Made by a program: the position numbers and the translations under genes. Below the pieces are notes generated by a model. It ran no database searches, had not been told where the DNA came from, and was given only the letters and a program-made list of their open reading frames with translations. From the NCBI RefSeq assembly GCF_035704785.1, contig NZ_DASSWP010000231.1, positions 1-8,962 on the forward strand: a DNA stretch of 8,962 nt. The letters are read 5' to 3'. Of the stretch, positions 1-7,520 are shown piece after piece; the stretch's first letter is position 1, and each line of letters starts with the position of its first letter. The DNA is from Gracilimonas sp035704785 (GTDB lineage Bacteria > Bacteroidota > Rhodothermia > Balneolales > Balneolaceae).

Positions 1-800
1 GTGATCCAGCTGGCTTTCTTCTGTACAGATTCAAAATCTACATCCCCAACCAACTTATAACCTTTTTCAGAATTTTCATCTGCAATTCGATTTATCCCAA
101 CATCAATAATAACCGCCCCTTCTTTGATCATTTCAGCTTTGATAAGATGCGGCTGGCCTGCGGCTGCGATCAGTACATCAGCTGAAATAGTATGTTGAGT
201 AAGGTCTTTAGTGTATTTATGGCAAATAGTTGTGGTTGCTTTACCCGATGAATTCTCACGAGAAAGCATGATCGCCATGGGTGAACCCACTATATTACTT
301 GCCCCCACCACCACAGCGTGTTTTGCTTTTACCTGGATGCTATAATGTTTGAAAAGCTCCATAATTCCGGCCGGTGTACAGCTCCTGAAACAAGGCTCAT
401 CTACGGTCAACCTTCCAACATTCATGGGGTGGAATCCATCTACATCCTTCCGATGGTCTATGCTTTCGATCACATCGTGCGAAGAAAGATGATTCGGAAG
501 CGGCAATTGAACCAAAATCCCATCTACAGAATCGTCTGTATTATATTTTTTGATAATGGATTTTAATTCTTTTGCAGAGATCGTGTCTTGAAGAATATCA
601 GTATGAGTTTCTATGCCAACATCTTCACAAGCACGGGTTTTAGCCCCGGTATATACTTTGGAAGCAGGGTCATCACCTACCAAAATCACTTGCAGAAACG
701 GTGCCCTGTTGCCTTTAGCTTTCCAGTCGTTTACATCTTCACGAACCCGATCACGTACTAAACTTGCTACTTTTTTCCCGTCAATTATTTCTGCACTCAT
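1..800 (-). CDS. folD: Bifunctional methylenetetrahydrofolate dehydrogenase / methenyltetrahydrofolate cyclohydrolase (FolD), 3' end beyond the window
   Basis: FolD interconverts 5,10-methylene-THF, 5,10-methenyl-THF and 10-formyl-THF in the cytoplasm, supplying one-carbon units for purines and formyl-Met. I translated the reverse strand from the ATG at 800-798 and found 266 uninterrupted codons to the window edge. The catalytic-domain signature is at residues 50-63 (YTGAK then ACEDVGI), with Tyr50 and Lys54. The DGILVQLPLP segment (93-102) carries Gln98, and DVDGFHP (119-125) carries Asp121. All four fall at the same numbers as the active-site residues of E. coli FolD. The nucleotide-binding loop GASNIVGSP is present, with DVGIN further on. 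The reading frame leaves the window at 'SWIT', just where the family's C-terminal PVPGGVGPMT motif should begin, so only about 20-30 residues are missing. The ATG lies 1 nt after the stop of the upstream regulator gene and has no clear Shine-Dalgarno sequence, so translational coupling is likely. It is the last visible gene of the minus-strand operon. Confidence 0.96.
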   Translation of the reverse strand, partial: MSAEIIDGKKVASLVRDRVREDVNDWKAKGNRAPFLQVILVGDDPASKVYTGAKTRACEDVGIETHTDILQDTISAKELKSIIKKYNTDDSVDGILVQLPLPNHLSSHDVIESIDHRKDVDGFHPMNVGRLTVDEPCFRSCTPAGIMELFKHYSIQVKAKHAVVVGASNIVGSPMAIMLSRENSSGKATTTICHKYTKDLTQHTISADVLIAAAGQPHLIKAEMIKEGAVIIDVGINRIADENSEKGYKLVGDVDFESVQKKASWI

Positions 801-801
801 A

Positions 802-2175
802 CTATCGTTCTATATTATATTTTTTAATTTTATTGTACATGTGGCTCCGTTGTATCCCAATTGTTTCAGCCGTCTGTGAGATGTTCCAGTCATTCTTTTC
901 AAGCTGCTTTATTAAAAATAAACGTTCTGCTGATTCTTTAAAATCCTGAAAATCATTTGTTCCATCAGCCAGGCTTTTTAAATCATTTGAATTTAAATCT
1001 CTGGACTGTAGCACCTCTTCTACTGTTTCCTTATCAATTATGCTATCCTCAGTTAAAATACCTAATCGCTCCACCGCATTTTGTAACTCACGTACATTAC
1101 CGCTCCATTCTTTTTGTTGAAGAGCTTTCAATGCATCATCTGTAAATGAAATCGCTGAAAAGCTTATATCACGTTCCTTTAGATTATTTAAGCAAGCTTT
1201 AGCAATGGCGGGAATGTCTTCTTTTCTATCACGAAGCGGAGGTACTTTTATGGGGATCACACTGATACGATGAAACAGATCTTCTCTGAAATTTCCTTCC
1301 TGAATTTCTTTTTCCAAGTCTTTATTGGTAGCTGCTATAATGCGCACATCCACAATTATAGATTTATTACCACCTATACGGGTAATTTTATTATCCTGAA
1401 GAGCACGTAGTACTTTAGCTTGTGCATCAATACTCATATCCCCTATCTCATCTAAAAACAAAGTCCCGCCATCAGCTTGTTCAAATTTTCCTACACGTTG
1501 TTCTGAGGCGCCCGTAAACGCACCTTTCTCATGCCCGAATAATTCGCTTTCCAATAGATCAGTTGGTATAGCTGCACAATTAACTTCAACAAAAGGGCCA
1601 AACCTCCTTGGGCTTTTCTCATGGATCCATTTTGCCACTAACTCTTTTCCCGTTCCGTTGTCTCCGGTTATCAGTACACGAGATTGTGTCGGTGCTACTT
1701 TATCAATTAAGGATTTAATGTCTGAAATAGCTTTGCTTTTCCCTATGATCTTCTGAATTTTAGGGAGCTTCTTTTTGATCTGCTTGTACTCTTTTTCAAG
1801 ATTTTGTTGAGACAAGGCGTTTCTAACGGCGATCAATAAACGATTTAAGTCAGGGGGTTTTTCAAGAAAATCATAAGCACCTATTTTCGTAGCCTCAACT
1901 GCAATTTCAATGGTACCATGCCCTGATATCATGATCACAGGAAATTCATGGCCGGCCTGCCTTATATTTTTCAGGGTTTCCAGCCCATCCATCCCCTGCA
2001 TCTTAATATCCAGAAACATAAGGTCGATCGATTCAGAGGTAACAAAATCCAATGCCGCCTGTCCGCTATCTACCGTTGAAACCTCATAGTTCTCAAAAAC
2101 AAGAATCTCCTCAAGTGTATTTCGGATAGCTTTTTCATCATCCGTTATTAAAATATGTGCCTTCTTTTCAGCCAT
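802..2175 (-). CDS. NtrC-family sigma-54-dependent response regulator (REC-AAA+-Fis)
   Basis: This 457-residue response regulator is predicted to activate sigma-54 promoters after phosphorylation. The receiver domain (about 6-121) has the acidic pair Asp12-Asp13, phospho-acceptor Asp56 (FLDIKM), Ser84, Tyr101 and Lys106. After a charged linker (122-142) comes the AAA+ domain (about 143-370): Walker A GDNGTGKE (171-178), the sigma-54 contact loop GAFTGA (218-223), Walker B LFLDE (239-243), sensor I AATN, the FREDLFHR arginine-finger region and the GNVREL sensor II. The C-terminus is a Fis-type helix-turn-helix (NISQTAETIGIQRSHMYNKI). Every key motif is intact. No histidine kinase is visible in the window, so its partner is unknown and I assign no specific symbol. 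NtrX- and AtoC-like regulators share this architecture. It starts 12 nt after the dacB stop, with no Shine-Dalgarno sequence, and its stop is 1 nt before folD. Confidence 0.96.
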   Translation of the reverse strand: MAEKKAHILITDDEKAIRNTLEEILVFENYEVSTVDSGQAALDFVTSESIDLMFLDIKMQGMDGLETLKNIRQAGHEFPVIMISGHGTIEIAVEATKIGAYDFLEKPPDLNRLLIAVRNALSQQNLEKEYKQIKKKLPKIQKIIGKSKAISDIKSLIDKVAPTQSRVLITGDNGTGKELVAKWIHEKSPRRFGPFVEVNCAAIPTDLLESELFGHEKGAFTGASEQRVGKFEQADGGTLFLDEIGDMSIDAQAKVLRALQDNKITRIGGNKSIIVDVRIIAATNKDLEKEIQEGNFREDLFHRISVIPIKVPPLRDRKEDIPAIAKACLNNLKERDISFSAISFTDDALKALQQKEWSGNVRELQNAVERLGILTEDSIIDKETVEEVLQSRDLNSNDLKSLADGTNDFQDFKESAERLFLIKQLEKNDWNISQTAETIGIQRSHMYNKIKKYNIER

Positions 2176-2187
2176 GCAGGAAGCTAA

Positions 2188-3624
2188 TCAATATTTATCA
2201 TACAGATACATCAATATTTGCTCGTGTATTGAATCTATCGGACGGACCTTTTCTGAGATGTAATTATTAGTAGCCATACTTACAATAAGCTGCTTACCTG
2301 AACTTGTCTCAAAGTAACCGCTTAGTGTACGAACCCCTGTTACAAAACCGGATTTTCCTTTGAAATTATTATAAAGTGGAGTGCCTTTCATTCGGTGCTG
2401 CAAGGTTCCATCTATTCCTGCCACCGACATACTGTTGAAATAAGCATCAAACTCAGGGTGATCCTTCATTTTCACTAACAAATCCGAGATATAACTGGTC
2501 TTGTTGAAATTCCCACCTGCCATTCCTGAGCCATCATTCATCTGAACATAAGCCGTATCAATGCCCATGCCATACAGGAAACTTCGAACCTGCTCTATTC
2601 CATGCTCAAAAGATCCCGGTTGATCACTCAAGTCTGCTGAGAGTGTTTTGAGCATCATTTCAGTATAAAAGTTGTCACTTTCTTTATTCGCCCATTTTAT
2701 GAGTTCGGACATTGACTTAGACCTGTGCCTTGCTAACACTCGCAAAGATTCTAATTGCTGCTGTTCGTTGGAAACCACTAAAAATCCATCTACTTCAATA
2801 CCATTCTTGATCAGGTATTTTTTGAATGAATCCAAAAAGAACAAAGGAGGATTGTTAATTGAAAGTGACTCATCTTCGTAATAAGCCTGAGGCAATGTGC
2901 TTCCAAGTACAATACGGTTCTCCCCCAGCTCCCGCCGATAATACTCATCATAATCAATGCTAGGATGCGTAATCACCTGCTCGTTCACAAGTTCCACGTA
3001 GTTGGTACTATCCGGAAACCAGGTAATTCGTGGAGTATCTCCAATGGCACCATCCGCAAATACTTCCAGATCAACGGCATTGTTGTTGAATGACAGTGGA
3101 CTTATCTGAACACCATAGTAGAATGAAAAATCATACCAGTCCCACCCTTTTGGATAGATCTGTTTATCAAACAGGGATACATCTGCGATCAGGTTTCCTT
3201 CGATCCTGTCAATACCAAGATCCTGAAGCTGTTCTAAAAATATACTGAAAACGTGATAGCGATCTTCATTATAAAGATCACCGCTTATAGATGGGTCTCC
3301 GCTGCCTTTTATGATAAGATCTCCATCCCATACCTGACCTGATAAATTCCCTTCACCGTAAATAGAAGTCTCATAGTGAAAGTCAGATCCAAAATGATCC
3401 AGAATAGCTGCGGTGGTAAGAAGTTTTTGATTCGAGGCCGGTATAATAACTTTTTCTGCATTCAGGCTTTCCAAAATGCGGCCTTGTTCCTCTCGTACGG
3501 TCACTGACCAAAATGCTTCCTGATTAGGAGCTTGTTCAATAATGGAAGAGATGTTTTGAGCAAAGAGACTTTCCGCAACAAGCGCGAACAACAGGACAAG
3601 AATGTTGGTCAAGAGCAGCCTCAT
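2188..3624 (-). CDS. dacB: D-alanyl-D-alanine carboxypeptidase/endopeptidase, PBP4 type (peptidase family S13)
   Basis: A 478-residue exported penicillin-binding protein that trims or cleaves D-Ala-containing cross-links in peptidoglycan in the periplasm. A signal peptide (residues 1 to about 22) ends in 'SLFAQ'. The three penicillin-interacting motifs are intact: SNQK at 64-67 (nucleophile Ser64, Lys67), SDN at 316-318 and KSG at 424-426. The roughly 250-residue insertion between the first and second motifs is diagnostic of class C PBP4/DacB enzymes, and the overall length matches E. coli DacB (477 residues). The family motif DGSGM lies at 364-368. KSG in place of KTG is a common variant. 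The ATG directly abuts the TAA of the upstream EIIA gene (0 nt), and the regulator gene follows 12 nt after its stop, so it is an internal operon gene. Whether carboxypeptidase or endopeptidase activity dominates cannot be read from sequence. Confidence 0.95.
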   Translation of the reverse strand: MRLLLTNILVLLFALVAESLFAQNISSIIEQAPNQEAFWSVTVREEQGRILESLNAEKVIIPASNQKLLTTAAILDHFGSDFHYETSIYGEGNLSGQVWDGDLIIKGSGDPSISGDLYNEDRYHVFSIFLEQLQDLGIDRIEGNLIADVSLFDKQIYPKGWDWYDFSFYYGVQISPLSFNNNAVDLEVFADGAIGDTPRITWFPDSTNYVELVNEQVITHPSIDYDEYYRRELGENRIVLGSTLPQAYYEDESLSINNPPLFFLDSFKKYLIKNGIEVDGFLVVSNEQQQLESLRVLARHRSKSMSELIKWANKESDNFYTEMMLKTLSADLSDQPGSFEHGIEQVRSFLYGMGIDTAYVQMNDGSGMAGGNFNKTSYISDLLVKMKDHPEFDAYFNSMSVAGIDGTLQHRMKGTPLYNNFKGKSGFVTGVRTLSGYFETSSGKQLIVSMATNNYISEKVRPIDSIHEQILMYLYDKY

Positions 3625-4098
3625 TTAGCTCACAAAATATTTTTCTTCTTCTTCTTGAAATGCTGAAAGGATCTCTTCGGTAGAAGTACATCCTAATATT
3701 TTTTCACGAAACGAACCGCTATTCATTAAACGTGATATCCGACTCAATAGCTTTATGTGCTGGCTGTTATTTGATTCCGGCCCAACCAATAAAAACACTA
3801 GCCGCACTGGATCATTATCTATCGAATCAAAATCCAGGGGTTCTTTCAGTAGCGCGAAAGCGGCAAAATTTTCACTTACAGCCTGTGTTTTTGCGTGAGG
3901 AATTGCGAGGCCTTTCCCTACCCCGGTAGACATGATCTCTTCACGTTCAAAAACTGCTTTACGAACTTGTTCAATTTGCTCTTCAGTTTCCATTTTTTCT
4001 TTTAATGCATCTACCAAAGCATTAATAAGGTCTTCTTTTGAGTCAACAACAAAGTTGGGTAATACAGTGACGTTATCTAACAGTGAAAATAAATTCAT
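3625..4098 (-). CDS. ptsN: PTS EIIA component, Ntr/fructose type (PtsN-like phosphotransfer regulator)
   Basis: A single-domain cytoplasmic EIIA protein of 157 residues, close to the length of proteobacterial EIIA-Ntr (about 163). The phosphorylated histidine is His68 in GLAIPHAKT. A second conserved histidine, His114 (NSQHIKLLSRI), sits 46 residues later, the spacing expected in this fold. The STGVGKGLAIPHA region and the LVFLLVGPE strand are family hallmarks. No EIIB, EIIC, HPr or EI gene is adjacent, so a regulatory role is more likely than sugar uptake. That is inference: in other bacteria PtsN relays PTS phosphorylation state to nitrogen, potassium or envelope-stress targets. The C-terminus is unusually glutamate-rich (a run near 149-152). 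It is the promoter-proximal gene of the four-gene minus-strand operon, so it is transcribed with a sigma-54 activator. The symbol is by similarity; a generic 'PTS sugar transporter subunit IIA' label would also be fair. Confidence 0.92.
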   Translation of the reverse strand: MNLFSLLDNVTVLPNFVVDSKEDLINALVDALKEKMETEEQIEQVRKAVFEREEIMSTGVGKGLAIPHAKTQAVSENFAAFALLKEPLDFDSIDNDPVRLVFLLVGPESNNSQHIKLLSRISRLMNSGSFREKILGCTSTEEILSAFQEEEEKYFVS

Positions 4099-4124
4099 GC
4101 AATTTGGTTAAAGAAAAAATGATG

Positions 4125-4142
4125 ATTCGATAGCACTCGAAT
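4125..4142. promoter_or_regulatory. Operator-like inverted repeat ATTCGA-N6-TCGAAT
   Basis: A perfect 6-bp inverted repeat with a 6-nt spacer (ATTCGA, TAGCAC, TCGAAT). Its right arm overlaps the candidate minus-strand -10 box (4140-4145), and its centre falls at the predicted transcription start near 4133. That position suits repression by a dimeric DNA-binding protein. It could alternatively form a small hairpin at the 5' end of the mRNA. No protein in the window can be assigned to it. Confidence 0.4.
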
Positions 4143-4169
4143 ATAGGCACCGAAGAGACAATCAATCAA
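4140..4169 (-). promoter_or_regulatory. Candidate sigma-A promoter for the ptsN-dacB-regulator-folD operon
   Basis: On the minus strand, TTGATT (4169-4164) is followed after 18 nt by TATATT (4145-4140), a fair match to a -35/-10 pair. It can also be read in the Bacteroidota style as TTTG (4170-4167) with TATATTCG (4145-4138), one mismatch from TAnnTTTG, at 21-nt spacing. The predicted start site would be near 4133, giving a leader of about 35 nt before the ATG at 4098. This is a prediction from sequence alone. Confidence 0.45.
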
Positions 4170-4271
4170 AGATTAATTAAAAAGGATTTTAAAGTATATA
4201 ACGTATAAACTTTGGCTTTTAGTTTTCGTTTAATTAACCTTGAGCAAATTCATAACAAATGGGATTCCACT

Positions 4272-7200
4272 GTGTATAGAAAAACTTTCCAGTTTCTCAC
4301 AATTGCTGGTTTAGCAATACTATCAACAATCAATTGCCTTGCGCAAAATGATATTCGTTTTGCGACTCAACCTGCTATTTCACCGGATGCTTCAACAATT
4401 GTTTTTTCTTATGAAAGTGATCTTTGGAAAGTTTCGGCTGAAGGTGGCACAGCCGTAAGGCTTACCGGCATGGATGGAGAAGAGTCAGGTTCATCGATAT
4501 CGCCGGATGGGAAATGGGTGGCTTTTACCTCCAATCAGTACGGAAATGACGACATCTACATTATGCCTCTTGAAGGAGGTCCCATTAAACAATTAACCTT
4601 CCACCAGGCATCAGATCAGGTTGAGTCATGGAGTTGGGATTCTAAGGAAATACATTTTCGCTCCGACAGATATAACCGAACAAGTGTGTATACCGTAAAT
4701 ATTGAAGGTGGAACTCCTGAGCGTTTATTTGGACACTATCATAATACTGTTCACAATTTAGTAGCCCACCCCACTGAAGACATCTACTATTTTAATGAAT
4801 CCTGGGAGAGCTTCATCTTTCCGCAAAGGAAAAAATATAAAGGCCCTTTCAATCCGGATATAAAATCTTTCAATTCAGAAACCCGGGAATTTGTTAAACA
4901 GACTGACTGGGAAGGAAAAGATATGTGGCCTACTATTGACCAGGCCGGTACCCTTTACTTTGTTTCTGACAGGGATAATGGCGAATACAATCTTTTTAAG
5001 CTAAGCGAGAACACTGAAGAGCAACTCACTTCTTTTGACACCTCTGTGATCACCCCAAAAGTAAGTGCGAATGGAGAAACCATTGTATTTGAAAAAGAAT
5101 ATCAGATCTATACTTATGATGTCTCTAGCGGGGAAAGTTCGAAAGTCCCTATCTCAATATTCCAAAATAATACTCTTGCAAAAGAGCAAAGCTTTGATGT
5201 AGAAAACGAGGTATTTTATTTTGATATCTCTCCTGATAAAAAGAAACTTGCTTTTACCTCTCGTGGTGAGCTTTTCGTCTCAGACATCAAAGGGAAATTC
5301 ATCCGCCAAATTGAGACCAATGCCTTGGGCAGAGTGCTTGAAGTGAAATGGCTGAAAGACAATAAAACCCTTATTTTTAACCAAACTGTTGATGGTTACC
5401 AAAACTGGTTTACAATTGCCGCAGATGGCTCAGGACAGGAAGATCAAATAACGAATGACAGAGGGAACAACCGAGCCTTGGAATTAACTTCCGATCGCAG
5501 TAAAGCACTGTATCTCAGCGGGCGGTCTGAACTTAGGATAATGAATCTTGAGTCCTTTGAAAGCGAGACGATCGTTGAGGATGAATTTTGGGGATTCCAA
5601 AACCAACAACCCCGCTTCTCTCCCAACGATGAATATGTATTATATACTGCCCGAAGAGATTTTGAGCACGATATATTTACATATCATATCGAATCGCAGG
5701 AGATCATAAATCTTACAAAGACAGGAGTTTCAGAATCAGATCCTTTCTGGTCGCCGGATGGTAAGTATATCTATTTCTCTTCCTCCAGAACTCAGCCTTC
5801 CTATCCCGGCGGCAGTGGAGATACAGACCTGTATCAAATGGCTTTGGATAATTATGAAGACCCTTATAAATCTGATCGTTTTGACAAACTTTTCGAAGAA
5901 ACAGAAGAAAAAAGCGATGATAGCGATTCTGAAAAAGAGGAACCTGAGATCGAGATCACCATAAATACTGAAGGTCTCATGCAGCGATTAGAGGATATCG
6001 GTGAGAATTTTGGGTCACAATTTGCTCCTTTCGTAATAAAGGAGAATGAAAAAACAACGGTTTTCTACCTCAGTAATCATCAGGAAGGTAATACAGGGTT
6101 ATATTTTACTACTCTTGAGCCTTTCGAGAACTCAGAAACCAAGAAAATTGAGGGGGTCAATTACGTAAGTAATATGATTGAAGTTGACGGAGCTCTATAC
6201 GCGCTTTCCAATGGATCCGTTTATGAAGTGGATGCTGATGCGGCTAAAACAACTAAGATAGAAACGAGCTACAATTTCAAACGAAATTTGCGTTCTGAAT
6301 TCGACCAGATGTTTGAAGAGCTTTGGGCTAATATTGAGGAAAATTTCTACAATGAAACCTTTCATGGTATCAATTGGAGAGAGATCAGAGATCAATACAA
6401 AACCTATCTGCCTTTCGTAAACAATAGAAACGACTTCAGCAGAATGATGAATGACATGCTTGGGGAGTTAAATTCTTCACACCTGGGTTTCAATACTTTT
6501 GGTGAGGAAGAACAAGAATATTATGAAACGGTTTCTCTTTCTACAGGATTGCTCTTCCGGAATGAAGCCCCTTACACCGTGGCTTCTGTTGTTGAACGAG
6601 GTCCGGCAGATGTTAGTGGGAAGGATATACGTCCCGGTGACGTTTTGATCGCCGTTGACGGGAAAGAAGTAGATCAAGATACGAATCGGGAAGCCTACTT
6701 CAGCCGCCCTTCTATGCAAGAAGAACTTGCCCTTACATTTGAAAGAGGGAATTCTACATTCACCACCAAGATCCATCCTGACTCTTATTTTGCTACCCGG
6801 AATAATTTATATGATGAATGGGTAGACCAAAATCAGGATATTGTTGACGAAGAATCAGAAAAACGCATAGCTTATGTACATATGAAGAACATGGGTGGCG
6901 GGGAGCTGGAAAACTTTCTTATTGAAATGACATCAGAAGCTTATAATCGTGATGCTTTAATCTTGGATTTGAGATATAATACCGGCGGTAATGTCCATAA
7001 TGCTGTGCTTCAGTTTCTCTCACAACGACCGTATTTAAAGTGGAAATACCGGAACGGTGATTTTGCATCCCAGCCCAACTTTACTCCGGCGGCCAAGCCT
7101 ATTGTTCTTCTACAGAATGAGCAGTCTTTAAGTGATGCTGAAGTAACATCTGCAGGTTTCAAGGCCTTGGACCTGGGAACCATTGTTGGGACAGAAACTT

Positions 7201-7424
7201 ATCGCTGGATCATTTTTACTTCAGGTAAAGGGTTGGTTGACGGTTCATTTTACCGGCTTCCTGCATGGGGAGTGTATACTCTCGGAGATGAACGAAATTT
7301 GGAGCGCACCGGGGTTAAACCTGATGTTGAAGTCCATAATACCTTTAAAGACCGGCTAACAGACAATGATCCACAGCTTACCAAAGCCATTGAGCTGATA
7401 ATGGAAGAATTAAGAGATCAGTAA
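4272..7424 (+). CDS. Exported tricorn-protease homologue (PD40 beta-propellers, PDZ, S41-type peptidase)
   Basis: A large serine peptidase of about 1050 residues with the tricorn architecture. I prefer the GTG at 4272 because it puts a clean signal peptide at the N-terminus (YRKT, a hydrophobic core from about 8 to 20, then 'NCLAQ'; cleavage near 24-25). The same frame opens at a TTG at 4212, which would add 20 polar residues. Residues about 27-530 hold repeated TolB/PD40 blades (SPDG, SPDASTIVF and similar), consistent with the two propellers of tricorn. An acidic Asp/Glu/Ser-rich segment (about 539-565) precedes the last propeller part. The C1 domain starts near 675, the PDZ domain is about 752-835, and the C2 domain has DLRYNTGG. 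The catalytic tetrad is present: Ser736-His737 (ELNSSHLGF), Ser954-Asp955 (SLSDAE) and Glu1011 (LERTGVKPD). Spacings nearly match Thermoplasma tricorn (S745/H746, S965, E1023). It probably degrades peptides in the periplasm or cell envelope; substrates are unknown. Confidence 0.93.
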   Translation: MYRKTFQFLTIAGLAILSTINCLAQNDIRFATQPAISPDASTIVFSYESDLWKVSAEGGTAVRLTGMDGEESGSSISPDGKWVAFTSNQYGNDDIYIMPLEGGPIKQLTFHQASDQVESWSWDSKEIHFRSDRYNRTSVYTVNIEGGTPERLFGHYHNTVHNLVAHPTEDIYYFNESWESFIFPQRKKYKGPFNPDIKSFNSETREFVKQTDWEGKDMWPTIDQAGTLYFVSDRDNGEYNLFKLSENTEEQLTSFDTSVITPKVSANGETIVFEKEYQIYTYDVSSGESSKVPISIFQNNTLAKEQSFDVENEVFYFDISPDKKKLAFTSRGELFVSDIKGKFIRQIETNALGRVLEVKWLKDNKTLIFNQTVDGYQNWFTIAADGSGQEDQITNDRGNNRALELTSDRSKALYLSGRSELRIMNLESFESETIVEDEFWGFQNQQPRFSPNDEYVLYTARRDFEHDIFTYHIESQEIINLTKTGVSESDPFWSPDGKYIYFSSSRTQPSYPGGSGDTDLYQMALDNYEDPYKSDRFDKLFEETEEKSDDSDSEKEEPEIEITINTEGLMQRLEDIGENFGSQFAPFVIKENEKTTVFYLSNHQEGNTGLYFTTLEPFENSETKKIEGVNYVSNMIEVDGALYALSNGSVYEVDADAAKTTKIETSYNFKRNLRSEFDQMFEELWANIEENFYNETFHGINWREIRDQYKTYLPFVNNRNDFSRMMNDMLGELNSSHLGFNTFGEEEQEYYETVSLSTGLLFRNEAPYTVASVVERGPADVSGKDIRPGDVLIAVDGKEVDQDTNREAYFSRPSMQEELALTFERGNSTFTTKIHPDSYFATRNNLYDEWVDQNQDIVDEESEKRIAYVHMKNMGGGELENFLIEMTSEAYNRDALILDLRYNTGGNVHNAVLQFLSQRPYLKWKYRNGDFASQPNFTPAAKPIVLLQNEQSLSDAEVTSAGFKALDLGTIVGTETYRWIIFTSGKGLVDGSFYRLPAWGVYTLGDERNLERTGVKPDVEVHNTFKDRLTDNDPQLTKAIELIMEELRDQ

Positions 7425-7520
7425 TTATCATAACCTAAATAAACTTTCAAGCTTCTTTATGGCATTCCATTAACGCGCAATAAATACTGCAATAACCTGC
7501 TAAAATGCTTAAACTTCGGC

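Larger units (their letters stand above)
4099..4271. promoter_or_regulatory. Divergent intergenic regulatory region
   Basis: This AT-rich gap separates the minus-strand operon (starting at 4098) from the plus-strand tricorn homologue (starting at 4272, or at 4212 if the upstream TTG is used). It holds a candidate minus-strand promoter and an inverted repeat, listed separately. On the plus strand there are TATA-rich stretches (4195-4209) and AAACTTTG at 4207-4214, one mismatch from the Bacteroidota -7 consensus TAnnTTTG. I find no matching upstream -33/-35 element, so the rightward promoter stays unresolved. The 8-bp palindrome TTAATTAA occurs twice (4173-4180 and 4230-4237). I see no rho-independent terminator and no sigma-54 -24/-12 element. 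Confidence 0.55.

Noticed and set aside
318..1145. Plus-strand open frames across folD and the regulator gene (starting at 318, 613, 764 and 957)
   Set aside because: They lie opposite well-supported minus-strand genes with intact family motifs, have no recognisable protein features, and overlap each other. They are antisense shadows.
4173..4237. Two copies of TTAATTAA (4173-4180, 4230-4237) as a paired regulatory site
   Set aside because: An 8-bp A/T-only palindrome occurring twice in AT-rich DNA is not surprising. The flanks do not match, and the second copy would lie in coding sequence if the TTG start were used.
4099..4271. Sigma-54 promoter (TGGC-N8-TTGC) in the divergent region that the neighbouring activator might use
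   Set aside because: No sequence with the invariant GG and GC pair at the required spacing was found on either strand in this region.
6195..6776. Minus-strand open frames inside the tricorn homologue (also 5444-5626)
   Set aside because: They are antisense to the PDZ and catalytic-domain coding sequence and have biased, cysteine- and phenylalanine-rich composition with no recognisable domain.
7425..7520. Possible promoter, terminator or repeat between the tricorn homologue and ccmB, including the 7-bp direct repeat GCAATAA at 7477-7483 and 7489-7495
   Set aside because: There is no stem-loop with a T-run and no -35/-10 pair at acceptable spacing. The short repeat and the 9-mer ATAAACTTT shared with 4205-4213 are within chance for AT-rich DNA.
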